NCBI GenBank assembly: GCA_036023115.1
Contig: JAYKKT010000046.1
Coordinates: 4,176,001 to 4,240,000, forward strand
DNA from: Brasenia schreberi
Lineage: Eukaryota; Streptophyta; Magnoliopsida; Nymphaeales; Cabombaceae
DNA: 64,000 bases
Direction: 5' to 3'
A program made the translations under genes and the position numbers. The notes under the pieces are model-generated. The model ran no database searches, was not told where the DNA came from, and saw nothing but the letters and a program-made list of their open reading frames with translations. Below, piece after piece: positions 45,060 through 58,965 of this stretch (position 1 is the stretch's first letter; each line of letters starts with the position of its first letter).

Positions 45060-47000
45060 TGTCAGAGAAAACATCTGACAAAGGGGCCTTTTAACCCACA
45101 AATACCAAAGAAGGCTCCTTTATGAGACCTCTTTCTTCCCTAGACCCTTTCCACACTTTCCTTGCTTTGTTATACCAAAATCATCGTGAAAACATTTCTG
45201 AAATCTGAGCCCCCAAAACAAACAGAAACCAAATTTTTGGTGTTTACTATAAAATCACTAGAAAACTTTAGGCATTGATTGAAATCTGACTTTATTCTTC
45301 TACCAAAAGTTTTGGGCGTTTGTTGCTTCTTACTTATTACTTGGTACTATTCATGTATTATGTGCTAACAATTACCGTGTCCTGTTATTGGGCCAACAAT
45401 TATTCATGTATTTGATGTTGGATCTTGTTTCTATACTTAACATTTTTTCGCTTTTTCTACTTTTTAATTTTTAATTGTGATTTTTCTATAATTTTTAAAG
45501 CATTAAATAAATGAAGAAAAGGGTACCATACCGCTTCGCATAATACGATTCTTCCACATATTGGGCCTCCTCCAATATGGAGTCCAATATGCTTTTCACA
45601 ATATTGGTTTTAATTACAAAACGAATTTTATGAGTTTATCAAAATTACTTTTTCAATAAACCAAGAATCCATTGTAAAAGGTCCAACTGACTTTTATACA
45701 TGCCATAGACCATCCAATGCAATCCCCCTCCTTTTATTGGGGCATGGGACCAGCTATTTTGAACATTTAAAGCAACCAGATGGAGCTAGCAGTAAAAAGG
45801 TCTGAGACACTGGATGAGGATCACTTTAAAAGAGATGAAGGAGCATTACAAGTGTTGGAATCGACAAAATATGACTTTCCTTTAGTTAGACGACAGAAGA
45901 TAAAGTGCAACTAAGAAGAAGAATTCATGTGACAAAGCCCACATAAGTCTTGATTTTGGTAGGTAATGTGGTTCAGTAAATCCGTCACTGTATAACAGGC
46001 TGTGTTATAGAACAACTTTAACAATGAAGGGCATAAGACCAAGCTATATATAAACAAAAGTTTCATAAGAACAAAAATTCCTACGATTTCATGTCAATTT
46101 TATCACGAACTACAAACTGCAAACCAACGCACCATGCTATTGACATTAAAGTTGCACTAATATTATACACGAAACACAAGTATTCTACATGTCTGTACTA
46201 TATGATACAAGCTAGATATTAGTTACTATTGGGGTTCTCAAACAAGACGGTTTGCAATTTCCACATGAATAGCAAATGCTTACCACATCATTTTTTTACT
46301 TTATGAGACGTAAGATACAGGGAATATTGTATGAAACCTAAGATGCAACTTGTACTGAAAGATACAGTTTCAACAGACAGCAAATGATGCCAGATGCCAT
46401 ATTTTTTGTTTGAAGACTACAAAAGCTCCTTATGAACAACTTTCACACATTTCTAAGAGTAGCTGGGAAGAAAAGCTGACCTTTTCTGTGTTTTCATCTA
46501 GGTTAGCCATTTTACGCATGTGTAATAGACTTTGGCATCTTTGATGGAAGAATTATTTTACCCATGGAAAGAAGACTATCTTGTTAAAGATGACGATTGA
46601 ATTTCCAGAAGACACTTAGGTTTTTAAATTTAAATTCCGAATATTTGCATTAAAAAGCTTTTCAATGACATGATGCTCTAAAACCTATGCATTCTGTTAT
46701 TATCATTATGTTTCTGTACGTGTTTTGCAATTTCACAATATGCTTGGTAAGTTTAGCAGGTCATCACTGGCTCTATCACGTTCTATTGATGAAATTTCAT
46801 GCAACTGATGTCCGTTGATTGTTCGGTATGGTATGTATCTTAATCTGCCCTTTACAATATAAGCAATAATAAGCTATTTAGAAGACTGCACAAAACAACA
46901 TATATGTTCATATCTGAACACAACGCAAGACCACACTGTTCTCTAGAGTACTATGATTTCACAGAATGGTTTCATACTACAGGGAATAAGAAAATTTATC
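45060..47000. other. Long intron of the ORP pseudogene
   Basis: It separates the PH-domain exons from the linker exon at 44,823. No coding block, clear transposon end or structured RNA was recognised. Confidence 0.5.
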
Positions 47001-49289
47001 CACCTCTTTCAATGGATAATTTGTTGGCAGAAGAAAACCGAAGAACAAGATTTGAACCAAATGCACCAAATCTTATGGGGTAAAACTCCACAAAGTTTGT
47101 GAAGCGCCTTAAAACATACCTCTAATTGCCGCAGAGTATCGACAAGGAGAGATTGTTTTTGTTGTAGAAGAACCAGCTGATTTTGCACAGTCAAAAACTC
47201 AGTCCTCATGATTTCTTCGCAGTCAACTATAGCAGTGCCATTGACTCCTTCATCCAGCAATCTTTGTCGGAGCTTCTCTGTGGAAACCGATTCTACAGGA
47301 GCCATGAGCTCCCCGTTTGATATCCGAGGAAACATCTCCTTTATAGCCTGCAACGCTTCCACCCACGCAGCACGATCCTCTCGTGTCTCTGCCCTCAAGT
47401 GTAGCCTCTTCGTTCCGGTAAAAACTGAAAACCTCTTGTCATCAGATTTGGTCTCTTTGATGGAAGAAACCTGATGAAACCCCAAAAGGAAAAAGGAAAC
47501 ACAAAATCTTATAACAAAGAAGAAAGGAAAAGTAGGCGGTTGCGCAACCGGTAAAAACCCAAACCGAATCAACCCGATTATGTAAAGGGGGAGAAGGGAA
47601 TGGATAATTGAAGTCTCTGCAAATGTGAGAATTCTATTTAATCCTAAACGCTTTGTTGAAACATGAATTTGCGGTTCTTTCTTTCAGTCCAAGAATTTTG
47701 TCTCCCACGTGACGTCCTCTCAAAATTCAAATGAAGCGAAACCAAGGAGGCACAAATTAGTCTTACAAGAAGCAACCACAATTACAATATCGCAGACCCT
47801 TCCGTTCGAAGCATTGCATTCGAAACAGGGAAAATCAATAAAAGAAGAGTGTAAGCAAGCTACCTTGAGATGAACTTCTCCAATGGGTTTCCTCCGTGTT
47901 TGCGAATCGACATTCTGATTGTGATTATTCTGACGATGAAGGTGATTATGATTCTTGCGTTTAGAGATCCACCGAACCGATTCCTCTCCGATTATCTTTG
48001 ATTCTTTCTCCATTTCCTGATTAACCTCTATCCTGTGAGGCCCGTAGATCTTGAAATACAAGAGAACCCCGTCTTGAAGAACGAACCACCGAGGCCTCCA
48101 CCCCTTCCCGTAATTCACCCACTTGTGGAGGATTCCGGAGATTCCATTCCCGACTATGTTATTGATCTTCACTTCACGGAGATCGTGATTCTCACGGACC
48201 GATCCCCGCAGCGACAAATCAGCCAGCCGATGCTGGGATGTACCGTTCCCAACGTCAACCAAACCGGCGGACGAGGAGATAGAGGCAGATCGCAGAGGCA
48301 TCTCTCCGCGCTCGCTGGCGCCCCCCGTCTTTGCCGGCATCTCTGGAAGATCCGTCACCAGATTCCGCTCACCGTAGAGACTGGGTGGCCCGAAGCAGAA
48401 CGAATTCATTCATCCACTTGCCGGATTGGTTCCGACGCGTCTTATCGGCGCAAATGCCGTAGCCGTTCAATTGATAAAGTCAATCGGGAAAAGGAAAGAA
48501 AAAGAAAACGAGAGGAAGGACTGCAACTAGATGGTGGAAAGGGCCTTTGGAAGCTAGAGGGTAGTCAAGGATTTCACTCCCATTAGCACCACTTTTATAT
48601 ACAAGAGCTCAATATAGACCATGAGCAAGGTCCTAGACTCAGTTTTATCCTGGGGTTCCCACCCCAGGCAGAATTATGTGGGCCATAAATCTAAAGGAAA
48701 AGCTCAGTACCTTTTGTGGACAAATTGAAAAATCAAACACAGGCAGCTAAACTTAATCTCATCGTAAGTTACACAGGTACACATAAATCTCCTTTTCCTA
48801 AAATAAAAAAGGCAAAGAAAATATGTATCAAATGTAGAAGTCAAGAACTACCTTAGGAACGCAATTCACCGAAAACCGCGGAGACTACCAGGCCAGCCAG
48901 ATAAATCGCCGAATATTCCGCGCTTCCTCCAGAGAGAGAGAGATAGAGAGAGGAGAGGAGAAACCCCTGAATCTAGAGAAAGTCTCTTACAATACACGTA
49001 TATGTACAAGAACAGAAGGCGAAAATGACAGGTGCGAGTCCCGACAACATAGACTAAAGCATCGCCGACCGGAGCGTCAGTAATACCGGAATCGATACGC
49101 CGGCAAACGCTTTGAAAAGCGATTTCATACAGTTGTCGAGGAATTTCAGAACATTTCCGAATTTCGAGAGAGAGAGAGTTGCTCTCTATTTGGAGTCAAA
49201 CAGGGTGTGGCCCTAGGGTCAGAGGATGTGTGTGTGTGCTCGCGAGCGCATCAATGGATCGAACGGAGAGACCGTTGATTCCGGTTTCA

Positions 49290-49490
49290 CTTTTCATGAA
49301 ATGGAATTGGGTTGGAACTGGAACCAAGGATTCCATACTACCGGATTCATATTTTCTTTTCAAAATTTTAAATGATTTTTCCTAGTTTCAGGCGGTTTAA
49401 GACTCAAACTGAAACCGAAGCCAGAACATGATTTGGTTCTAGTTTCAGGCGGTTTAAGACTCAAACTCAAACTAATGGTTTGGAACTATC
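49290..49490. repeat. Dispersed GAACC/CGGTTT repeat, copy 2, with internal duplication
   Basis: CTAGTTTCAGGCGGTTTAAG plus ACTCAAACT occurs at 49,382-49,410 and again at 49,439-49,467. The surrounding words match the repeat at 37,800-38,050. Confidence 0.6.
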
Positions 49491-50629
49491 TTTTCCGTGA
49501 ATCGCTATGATTATGTATATTTAAACCTAATCTTTTTGTCATATGAATATCCGACTTAAGAAAGCTATAATGCATTTTAGGTTTTGTTCGGCCTCATTTA
49601 AGTACACGCATTCTACGGACTGATAAATTTGTCAATCCAAGTGTGCTAACTACTTTCATCTGTATATTTTTATTGGTATTATCAGATTATGCAGGCCTCC
49701 ACCGAGCATGTATGGACTTAAGTGTTGAACTTGCAACTCGTTTCTTCTAAATTTGCTTATTAATCAAGAGGTTAGATCTTCTTCTCCACCTTTTTTTATT
49801 GGTATTCTATCAACTTCTAAATATATATATAATATATATGCACACAAACATGCATACATTAAGGCAAAGTTAGGCAGACTAACAGGGACATTTGTAAGTT
49901 GTGTGCAAATTATTCAGACATTAGGATGATATTCCCATCCATACATCCAAGTCATTTGATATCCAAGTTTTTTCTTATATTCATACATACACATGCACAT
50001 GCACATGCACACACACACACATATATATAAGGCATGATGCTTGTCCTCTCACCCTTGACGTTCCACCTAATAAAAGGCATGTCCATGTGAGACACGCTGC
50101 CTCTTCCCGTGCTCGGATGCTTCTTTGGATCCTAATCATCCGTAGTATCTACCTAAATTAAGCATCATTAAAATTTCTAATAAATTTAGGCTCTTTTCAA
50201 ATGAAGAAAAAGGGAAAAAGAGTCGAGACAGAAAACGTACATGAGAACAGGCGATCTCTTTTGTTTTCTTATAGTTCATTGAGCATTGAGCATTGAGCAA
50301 AAGAGTACCGACAATAAATACATATACAGTGGCAGATCTAGAAAATTTACATTAAGAGAAGCAAAAATATAGATTTAGTGCACTTCATTATATACGAAAC
50401 TGATATACGTAAAAAAAAGCTACCAATTACTAAGAATTCATTATAGTATAGTTATTTATATATGCAATAACTTCTTAAGAAAAAAAATATATTAATACAA
50501 ATATGCCTCCTCATGGTGCATTTAGCTTCAGTCTCCCGAATACTATATATAGGGCGGAGTTTGTATTATAACCAACTGTAAAGCTGCAAGTTATATAGTG
50601 TTTTCCATTGATATTTCAAATTTCAGGTG

Positions 50630-50830
50630 GGGCGTCCATCCCACCTTGCCTCTACGTAGAACCGCCACCGCTCTGGGCAGACCGTATGCCTCGTGGAACC
50701 CATGTGAGAGGGAGCCCAGCCACCATACGTCTCTGTACTGGCGCTTTACCAGACCCGGGCCCCAGTGGATGAGCCTCATGTCCCACGATCCGAAAACCAT
50801 CCCATGATCCTGACATCAAAATGGGCCGAC
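50630..50830. other. GC-rich block of unknown origin
   Basis: Markedly more GC-rich than its surroundings, with words such as ACCAGACCCGGGCCCCAGTG. Two overlapping frames are open but show no family motif. It may be a piece of a DNA transposon. Confidence 0.4.
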
Positions 50831-51477
50831 TAACTTGTCCAATTTGTGTCTCGTTAAAATATGTGAAGACATGAAAGCATGTCCAAAATATGTTGATCAC
50901 CCAATTAAGTTCGTCCAAAGAGGCACGCAAATAGTTTATTCCAAAGTTCTAAGAGTAGAACATCCTCTGTGTGTGTGTATCGAACACACACACACACACA
51001 CACACTTATTGCTTGTGCATGCATACAGGCATCTTATAATTAATTAAACGTACACTTGCAACTGTGTAAAGCAGATCCAATATGGGCAAGGCAGAAAAAA
51101 GGTTCATAGAAGGTAGCGACGATGCATACTGGGATCGACTGGCCTAGCTACCACTAAGATTGTTGTCAACTCAAACAACTCATATTGATGCATGTCTTAC
51201 TCCTACCTCCCCCTCCTTTTTGTAGGAAATTATACAGACATGTTAGCTAACTCCAAGATCCATGTAAAGGTATATTTTATTTATTATGCAAATATTAAAT
51301 TAAATAATTTTCATCCAGAAAAGATCAGTACAAAGTGGAATCCACCCCTCATTTTTCTCGTCACGTACTTCTTTTAACATTAATCAGTGTGTAAAGATGA
51401 TCACAAATGTTTGAGAAAGGACAAGCTGTGATTGACAAACCTAGCAGCGAGCAGTACTGAGACTCATGCCACAGACG

Positions 51478-51682
51478 TGTATCCTTGGTCACCATACTTG
51501 GATCATATTTGCATTTGAATCTAAGAGTAATATCATGTCCTATGGTTTCCTTTCAATGCTTTATGTGTCATCAGCCAAGCTAGATGGGTTCGCGGATGTG
51601 TATCCTTGGTCACCATACTTGGTTCGTATGTACATTTGAATCTTAAGAGTAATATCATGACATATGGTTTCCTTTCAATGCG
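51478..51682. repeat. Local direct duplication of about 80 bp
   Basis: GTGTATCCTTGGTCACCATA followed by CTTGG and, further on, AAGAGTAATATCATG and TATGGTTTCCTTTCAATGC occurs at 51,478-51,560 and at 51,598-51,681, 120 bp apart, with few changes. Confidence 0.85.
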
Positions 51683-52295
51683 GTGTATTATTCAGGTGAA
51701 CCAGGCCATAAAGTAGGTCATGCTTTCCAAAGTTCCTGAGTATGCAATAAATCGAGTTTTCCAGCTGAGTGAAACCAGTCATGGACACTTTGTCTATATA
51801 TCGGCCAAATTCGGACCCAGCTAAGATTCCCAACCCTAAGAAATCTAGAACGGTAGCGAATGATTATATTAGAACATAGTTTCAATTCCATGTGTGAATT
51901 AAAAAAAAGAAAGATGTGCCCAACAAAAATTCAGTTCAATGAGAGAATAGTTCTGTGGTTGGGCTTCGAACAGATGAAGATAAACGGTGTCATCTGATCT
52001 ATGCTATTAGATGGCATGGGTATGAATTCTAGAAGTGCGTCTTACGGGAGTCAAGTGGTTGAACATGATCCAGACCCAATTCAAGCCAGATCCATTGAGT
52101 TTGGGGCTTGACAACGGAGTGGTGAATCAATTGGGTCAGATGAAAATTTGGATCTTGTTCAAAGTTCCTATTAGGATGCGGTAAGTTTCAATGCTAAAAC
52201 ATTACAAAATTTCCGAGGCATTTCTTTATGATTTCTTTTCTTGTGTAAGATGGGGCAGCCAAAGATAATGCTCAACCTGGATAGCGAGGTCATCA

Positions 52296-52352
52296 TCTTC
52301 AACTTGTGAGTCAACCCCCTAGATGGATGAGTTATTGCTCTACTGTGATGTT
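52296..52352 (-). repeat. SINE-like element, partial copy 2
   Basis: On the minus strand GTAGAGCAATAACTC, then GGGGGTTGACTCACAAGTT, matches the 5' half of the 62,048-62,165 copy (GAGAGCAATAGCTC, GACTCACAAGTT). Confidence 0.55.
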
Positions 52353-52524
52353 TTTCAAGATAAAGGCGTGGCTTCTTTGTGATGACTGATATACAAGATC
52401 TAAATTGGGTTTTGCGGTATTATCAAGGGAATATCCCAAGCAATATTCTTATATGATCACCTTTGATTCTTATGAGTGGCCCATACCACCAGTGAATAAA
52501 TCAAGAAATCAAGCATTCTTCTTT

Positions 52525-52635
52525 TTTCCGGGTACAATGTTGAGGATGAAGCCAGGCCCAAATGCAGGACGCTAGTATCGAACTCATGACCATCTAGTGA
52601 ATCAACCCCCTAGCATAGTGCGTCAAACATTTTTT
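52525..52635 (-). repeat. tRNA-derived SINE-like element, copy 3
   Basis: On the minus strand: GCACTATGCTAGGGGGTTGA, a B-box-like GAGTTCGATACT, CCTGGCTTCATCCTC and a GGAAAAAAG end. The order and the GGCTTC(A/G) word are shared with the other copies. Confidence 0.6.
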
Positions 52636-52941
52636 GTTTTATTGCATGTAGTCTTTTAAAATTCTAACCATGTTGAATCATTTATGTAACGCATTGCTGA
52701 TTTATCAGGAGTAACTCTGGGTTCAGACAATGCCAATGTATACGTAGTGGGAAATGGATATTGTCTTCCCTCTACCCTTTGATCTTTGGTTGTGGTGATA
52801 AAATAAAAAACATAATACATAAAATGCAAAGTACAATCATATTTGTTTTATTTTTCAAATTCAAATTTCTACCGTCAATCTTATCAATCGAACAGTGGAT
52901 ATATATAATATTATGCACTCAAAGACATTCTACATTTACTA

Positions 52942-53079
<138 letters not shown>

Positions 53080-53156
53080 TGCATCTTAGAACGAAAGGAT
53101 CCTAGCCTTCATCATTGACAAGCAAAATGACGTTAAATATCAGATACACCAGATTG

Positions 53157-56100
53157 TTAAACCACATCCTTGCTCAATCCAAGGATTAGCTGCTTTAATT
53201 GTCTACAAAGTGCAGGAACTTGTGGGGCTGCACTGTATTGCTGAGCTATCAGCGTGAGTAATTTGCATTGCTGGTCTAAAGGAGATGGGAAATTGAGAGG
53301 TACCAGAGGTGCAAGAAAAGGGTGCTCAAGTAGCTGCGGTATCCGCCACCGTTCATTCCGCTCCCATGCAAGGCATTTCTTCATGAGATCAGCCAATAAC
53401 GGATTTGACATGGGGGCATAAGTGATCTTGTGTTCTCTATCAGTAATGACTTTGTACTTGGCCCAGAATGACTTGTACTCAGCAAAAGGTGTTCTTCCAT
53501 AAACCATCTGATAAAGGATGCAGCCAAGGGACCAAATATCTGATGGTCTACCACATTTAATAGTGTTTCCATCTGCATCTTGGTCATTACACATGAAAGC
53601 TTCCGGTGACATGTAATTCAGTGTGCCTACCTGGGATGAAGAAAGACATTATGAGCAATTGCTTCTTATGTATACAGAAAGGGTTTGAGAGAACCTGTGA
53701 ATCTCGTTGGATATTTGTCGTGTCGCTTTGTATTGCCTTTGCAATACCAAAATCAATGAGCTTTAGTGAGCCTTTCACAAGGAGGAAATTGGCGGGCTTC
53801 AAGTCTGAGTGCACAATTCGCTCTTCGTGTATTGTGTTCACAGCCTTGAGTATTTGCTGTAGCAAAGGTGAAGCATCCATTATTAAGTACATAAAATGCA
53901 GACCCTCGTTGATCTGAACTAGTAGCATCATGTAAAACCCAAGTCCATTCAGTTACAATTTCACATATTGCATTTCTACGTGAATTGTTTTGTTTTTTCG
54001 TCACATGTTGGGACTATTTAGCAGAAACAAGGACAAAATAAGTTCAAACTTACAAGAGAAATTTGAGTTGGAAAATATTCAAATCAAAAGTGAGTATTAC
54101 TAAGAAACAATTTTCGTTATAAGAAAGGGCATGTTACGGTGAATTGCAATATGTATGGTTATCCAAAGTAGATTAAGATACATTTGCCAGATATTCAAAT
54201 TTTATCAGAAGATATGCCCACTAATTGTCTATTGAGCCTGGCCTACAAAATGGAGACATCACAGCCCAATAAAAATGCCCTTCACGTTTCATCCGTAGGT
54301 ACAATAGATAGTCTTCATTGATGAAAAGAAAACTTAATGCTGATATACAAGCATTTTTGCTTTTCAAATAAGTTGGAATGAAGGACAGTAGTTTCTAGCT
54401 TATATAGTTTTATGAATGCACACATTATTGGTAAGCTAGTATAGACAACTCAGTTCTTACCAAATGACGGAAAAAGTAGTGGCTTGATGGTGGTTGGTGG
54501 GACATCACATCCAATTCTGGATCTACATCACATTTGGTAAAAGCATACAAGGTTTTCTTTTCAAAAAGTAAAGCCAAAAATGTGGTGAGTCTAGTTTATA
54601 AACAGATAGGAAATCAATCTTATAAATGGGCCATCTTTGTTCCCTTTCTTTCATCATATTAATAGTAAACTTTATTCTATTTTGCTTTTGTTATTCTTCA
54701 CTGTGTAGTGAGGAGGAGAATATTGAATTTGAATTGTATATGGCCATGGATTTCAAGTTTTGACATGGCCTGGAAATCAGGGCATGGATCATTCATGTAA
54801 ACCATGTGAATCAGCTCTCCTAACTTGTGCCAAACCTAGCACTTAGGACTGACACAGCTTCACGAAAGAATCCATGTAGCTGACCCCATTTAGGATAGGA
54901 AAAGGCTTAGCTGTTGCTGTTGTTGTTACACAATTATCAAATACATATATCTTAACCACTTTGTCTTGTGCACTTCATACATTCACTGAAATGAAAAGCA
55001 CTTTCTTTAGCTCTTTCTCACAAAAGGAATATCATCTTAACCAATATAACACGGCAGAAAGATAGGAAACTACCATATCAAAGATTCATACCCGGAGGAT
55101 CTGAGTAGAAGGATGCCAAAAGAAATAATGATCTGTTGAGAAACTTACTGCAGATAAATTTTCAATATGTGAAACAGTAAGCCCATTGAAAACGCACCTG
55201 CCAGTAAAATCGGAGCCAATTCTCATCCAATTGCATGTGGGAGCCGTCCATTTCTTTCCACTTTTGAGATAACATGTGTGCCAAATCAATTTCTCCGTAC
55301 TCAAGTACCATATAAATGTATACATCGTTTTTTATTCTCCCATCCTTCATATTAGTCGTTTCATCATTGGCTTCTTCCAGAAGACGTCTATCAGTGACCT
55401 AAGCAATTGACGACACAATGATCAGGGACACCTTATGAGGCTTTCCCAGAAAAGAAATCGTCACAGAAAAGCCCTGTAGAAAGCAATAAATTTCAAAATA
55501 ACCTTTTGTCATGATACTCAAAAGGAAAAGTAAGACCTCAAAAGCAAGTCCTTCACATTGAACAGAAGAAGGGAGCAAGAGACCCAAAACCGGCAACTTT
55601 GTTTTGCTGAACTTTATGTTGAAACAAAACATTTCTTTATCTTTTCATACCTACAACTTAAGAGGCATGCATTAGTGTGACTTTGGGGAAACAATTCTCA
55701 TGTCAATTACTATTGTAAGATGCATGAACAACTTATCATTCCCAACATATTACAGGAAACACTACATTCATGTGGGGAAAAAGACTGAAATCTTCCCATG
55801 CTGAACTTTTAAAGATCACAAATAATGAAGCAAGAACCTGGAAGGCTGGAAAGGGAAAAACGGAAGAAGAATGCAAAGCGTCACCATTTTAAGCATAATG
55901 ATGAATAAGACCTGTATCAGTGAAAGTTACTCAAACACTGCAAATACCATTTCTATTATAGAAATATTGCTATTTGTTTGAGTTTAGTATGAAAACTCAT
56001 AAATAATAGCAAATTGAGAAAGTACATTTTATTTCTTACATGCTATTACAGACCTCCTTCTGGTTATTTGAAAACAATGTTCAAGTTGCTCCAGAAGAAG

Positions 56101-58965
56101 AGAGTTTTATAAGAATCACTTCCGATGTGCCCAATAACCCTGAGAGACCATACACCACAGATGTTGATTTGTGCAGTTCAAAGTTAAGCCCTTAAGAAGT
56201 AATGCAACTTTCATTGCAACGGATATAAAAGCTGCTAAGCAAGAGAGATGTTTTATAGAAAATTTCAGTACCTCATAGTCAATAAGTTGTATGATGTTGT
56301 TCTTCCCGCGCAGTCTGTTCAGGTACTTTATCTCCTGACAAAATCCATATGCTGTAGCGTAGTCTCGGCCCCTCAGCTTTATCTTTTTAAGTGCGAAAAT
56401 TGTACAATCTGAGGATATTACCTTGTAGACCTCGCTACTTCCTCCGCTCCCGATCTTTCCGAGCTTCTGGTAAAGTTTCCCATTGACCTTAAAGAACGCA
56501 TCAGAATCTGGATTTCTTCTACGTAAATGCAGTGCTTCCTTACCGACAACAACCTTGCCTGAGTTATCTATACTGGACAAATGCAGATTTGTATTTGAGG
56601 AGTAGCTTCTTGGTTCTGGAGGATGGGACCATATGTCATCACCTCTAACTACATTACCAGGCACTGAAACTTCTCTGTCAACCAAATCCTGCTTAGGTTT
56701 GGGATACTGACCAACATGGTCATAGGCTATCTGGGAAATCTCGCTTTCAGAATGCTTCTCTCTGTTTTGAATGCCTTGATTCTGAAGCCCTGAGAAGGTT
56801 TGTGGGGCAGATGATGATACCTGGATTGATGTCGCTTCTTCGGGTGCCAAAGAAGCAGAAGAGTTCTGCAATGTAGGATTCAACAGCAGATTTGATTGAT
56901 GGTGATTGTGAGTTGCCATATGTTTCTGTGTATTTTTAATGCCGATGTGAGGTCCACCACCAGGATGGCATACAATCTTTGAATTGATGTTGTTGTAGAT
57001 CGACAAATTGCATGTTGTCGAATATAAAGGAGCAGCAGGAGTACAGTGAAGTGAGCTTGCAGCAGAAACAGCTGAAGAAGCTGGTAGTTGGTTGATTGTT
57101 TCCTTTCCAATAAAGGTGTCAAACTTCTGATCTCCCATAATACCGGTATCTCTTTTCGCCAGAGATCCAGTACCACCCATATAGATATCCTCAGAAGCAT
57201 CTCCGCCCACAATCTTTATAGCATGCAAATCTTTACACTCTTCTAAACGCTGATTTTCATCTGAGGATCGCTTCACCTGATGATTTGCACTGCAACCGTT
57301 CTCTGTAAATGCAAGAGAACTGAAATAAGATGACAAGCTCCTCCTTTCAGTATCAGTGGTCAATTTCTCACCACCCCCTGCATAGACAGATGATGTACGA
57401 TCTGCACAGCCATAAAAAGAAACAGAAACTAGTATATAGGCAACAAGCTGAAAAAGTATAATCAGAGTAAACAACAACAATCAACATTGCACTAATTGCT
57501 TCAAATGGAACTTACTCTGAGAACTTGAGTGACATGTCGAGGCAATTGCGTCCACTGGCTCATGCCTATCCTCAGTCATATGCATCAATGACTTGTTAGA
57601 GAGCATAATATGTTGCTTCTCACAAGAACAAGCATGAGGACCAATACATTGCCCATTTTCCACGCATCCCTTAGCCAGGTGCGTTTGTTCTCTAACCATG
57701 TTATTGGATAAAGACAATACCTTTTCAGGATCATCAGATAACCTCGACTTGAAAGGTTGCTCTCTCTGGCTGGAAAGCATACAAACCTCTCTTCCTACCT
57801 CTCCACAAGATGAACTAGTATAATCCTTATCAAGGTCACTGTATCTGTTTATCAAATTACCATGTTCTTCAACACGTTTATGACTACATGGAACCTGCTC
57901 AAGCATATCATGACCTTCTAGCTCAGAGTGGACGCTACCCATATTTCCATCCTCACTGATAAGATTTTTTACGTTACCCGTTGAACTTTTCAAGTTATCA
58001 TCAGACATTTCCTCCAAATCTTCATATCTCATCCTATAATCGATCTTATCTTCCTGCATCATCAATGCCAAATTCGTTTGACCAGTTCTAGAGACCAGAT
58101 GCTCCTTTGGTTTCTCTGACACCAAAACCTCGGAATCAGGCTGTGAACCTCTTCCCAACTGCCTACATGCAATTTCACTAATAGCACTAGGGTTTCGCAA
58201 AGCATCATTGATAGAATCAGTTTGAGTAACCAACAGTCGCTTGGCCCGACCATAACTAGGATTTGATGTACCTTAAAAGAAACACATCCAAACGAACATG
58301 CGATGATTTCATCAGCTCAAGGAACTAGAACAATCTGTTCAAGAAAGTAGGCAATTCAAATGACAACATTATTCACAACAATTTGTATCAGTAAAACTCA
58401 GCGCCACAGCCTAGCACCACAAAAAACAAATATACAGGAGCAATTAAACACGCTTAACGAACTAAAGTTTGTACGTTACGACAAGAACAACGAATGTGGC
58501 AATAAAAATCGCAAATTATGCGCAACCGATGAAACCGAATTAGGGTTTAGGCACATAAGCATACACCTAACTACATTGTGAAAAAATATGCAAAATTTTG
58601 TCTTTTAAACAGAAATGCCTGTTCTGAAGCTTGATTAAGAGAAACTTCTTTGTATCCATAAACTGAAGATGACCAATTGTGTGAACCACCATAAGCCTAA
58701 TAGCGGAGGAATAATAAACAAATTCCCCATTGTCACAGTGAAATCCACAATGCATTAACTGATTTATCAACTTCAAAAGAGGAAAAGAAACAACAACTAG
58801 ATCATTCATAAGCAGAAACTTTTTACCGGATTGTTGCGGACGCTGCAATGCCGCCCGGGCATGCCGAAGGAAATCATTGATCTTACCCGTCTGGACAGCT
58901 GTGACCGGCCCGAGAACCCTCTTCTGAGCCGGCCACGGTGGCCGAAGCTCACCCTTCTTCTCCAT
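53157..58965 (-). CDS. MPS1: MPS1/TTK-type dual-specificity protein kinase (6 exons, 953 aa)
   Basis: MPS1 kinases act at kinetochores in the spindle checkpoint. Exons 58,965-58,827, 58,271-57,516, 57,401-56,272, 55,398-55,198, 53,856-53,695 and 53,630-53,157 join in phase (2862 nt) with consistent splice sites. Residues 1 to about 605 are a long low-conservation region, as usual for the family. The C-terminal kinase domain has the glycine loop [11 protein letters not shown] (about 616-626), FALKKIKL with the ATP-binding Lys, [13 protein letters not shown], the catalytic loop HSDLKPANF (Asp760), DFG (777-779), [26 protein letters not shown] and a final [21 protein letters not shown] in place of HRD and NYMSPEA are characteristic of MPS1. 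All key residues are present, so it should be an active kinase. A LINE tail sits in intron 4. Confidence 0.93.
54865..54928 (+). mobile_element. RTE LINE tail in MPS1 intron
   Basis: AAAGAATCCATGTAGCTGAC, then AAAGGCTTAGCTGTTGCTGT and a GTTGTTGTT end. No clear target duplication. It is antisense to the kinase gene. Confidence 0.75.

Larger units (their letters stand above)
38720..48409 (-). pseudogene. OSBP-related protein (ORP1-type, PH + ORD) pseudogene with LINE insertion
   Basis: ORPs move sterols and phosphoinositides between membranes. Exons: 48,409-47,864 (PH domain: [20 protein letters not shown]), 47,470-47,120 ([20 protein letters not shown]), 44,823-44,724, 43,852-43,660, 41,991-41,803 ([24 protein letters not shown]), 41,698-41,536 ([19 protein letters not shown]), 41,128-40,943 (VSHHPM motif, GWKFWGD), 40,852-40,712, 39,384-39,157, 39,006 to about 38,870, and about 38,767-38,720 (KMQEKGWKPR). 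Splice sites are kept, but there is a one-base loss near 43,730, a frame change near 41,660, a 17-bp duplication at 41,077-41,110, an extra A at about 41,031, and a LINE between 43,660 and 41,991 where about 15-20 codons are missing. The WF after GWKPR is also lost. Recently dead by appearance; base-call errors could explain one or two defects, not all. Confidence 0.85.

Noticed and set aside
48035..48586. 183-residue plus-strand frame
   Set aside because: Antisense of the PH-domain exon of the ORP pseudogene.
50591..50930. Possible gene in a GC-rich block
   Set aside because: Three overlapping frames on both strands with no motif and no splice context; more likely repeat-derived.
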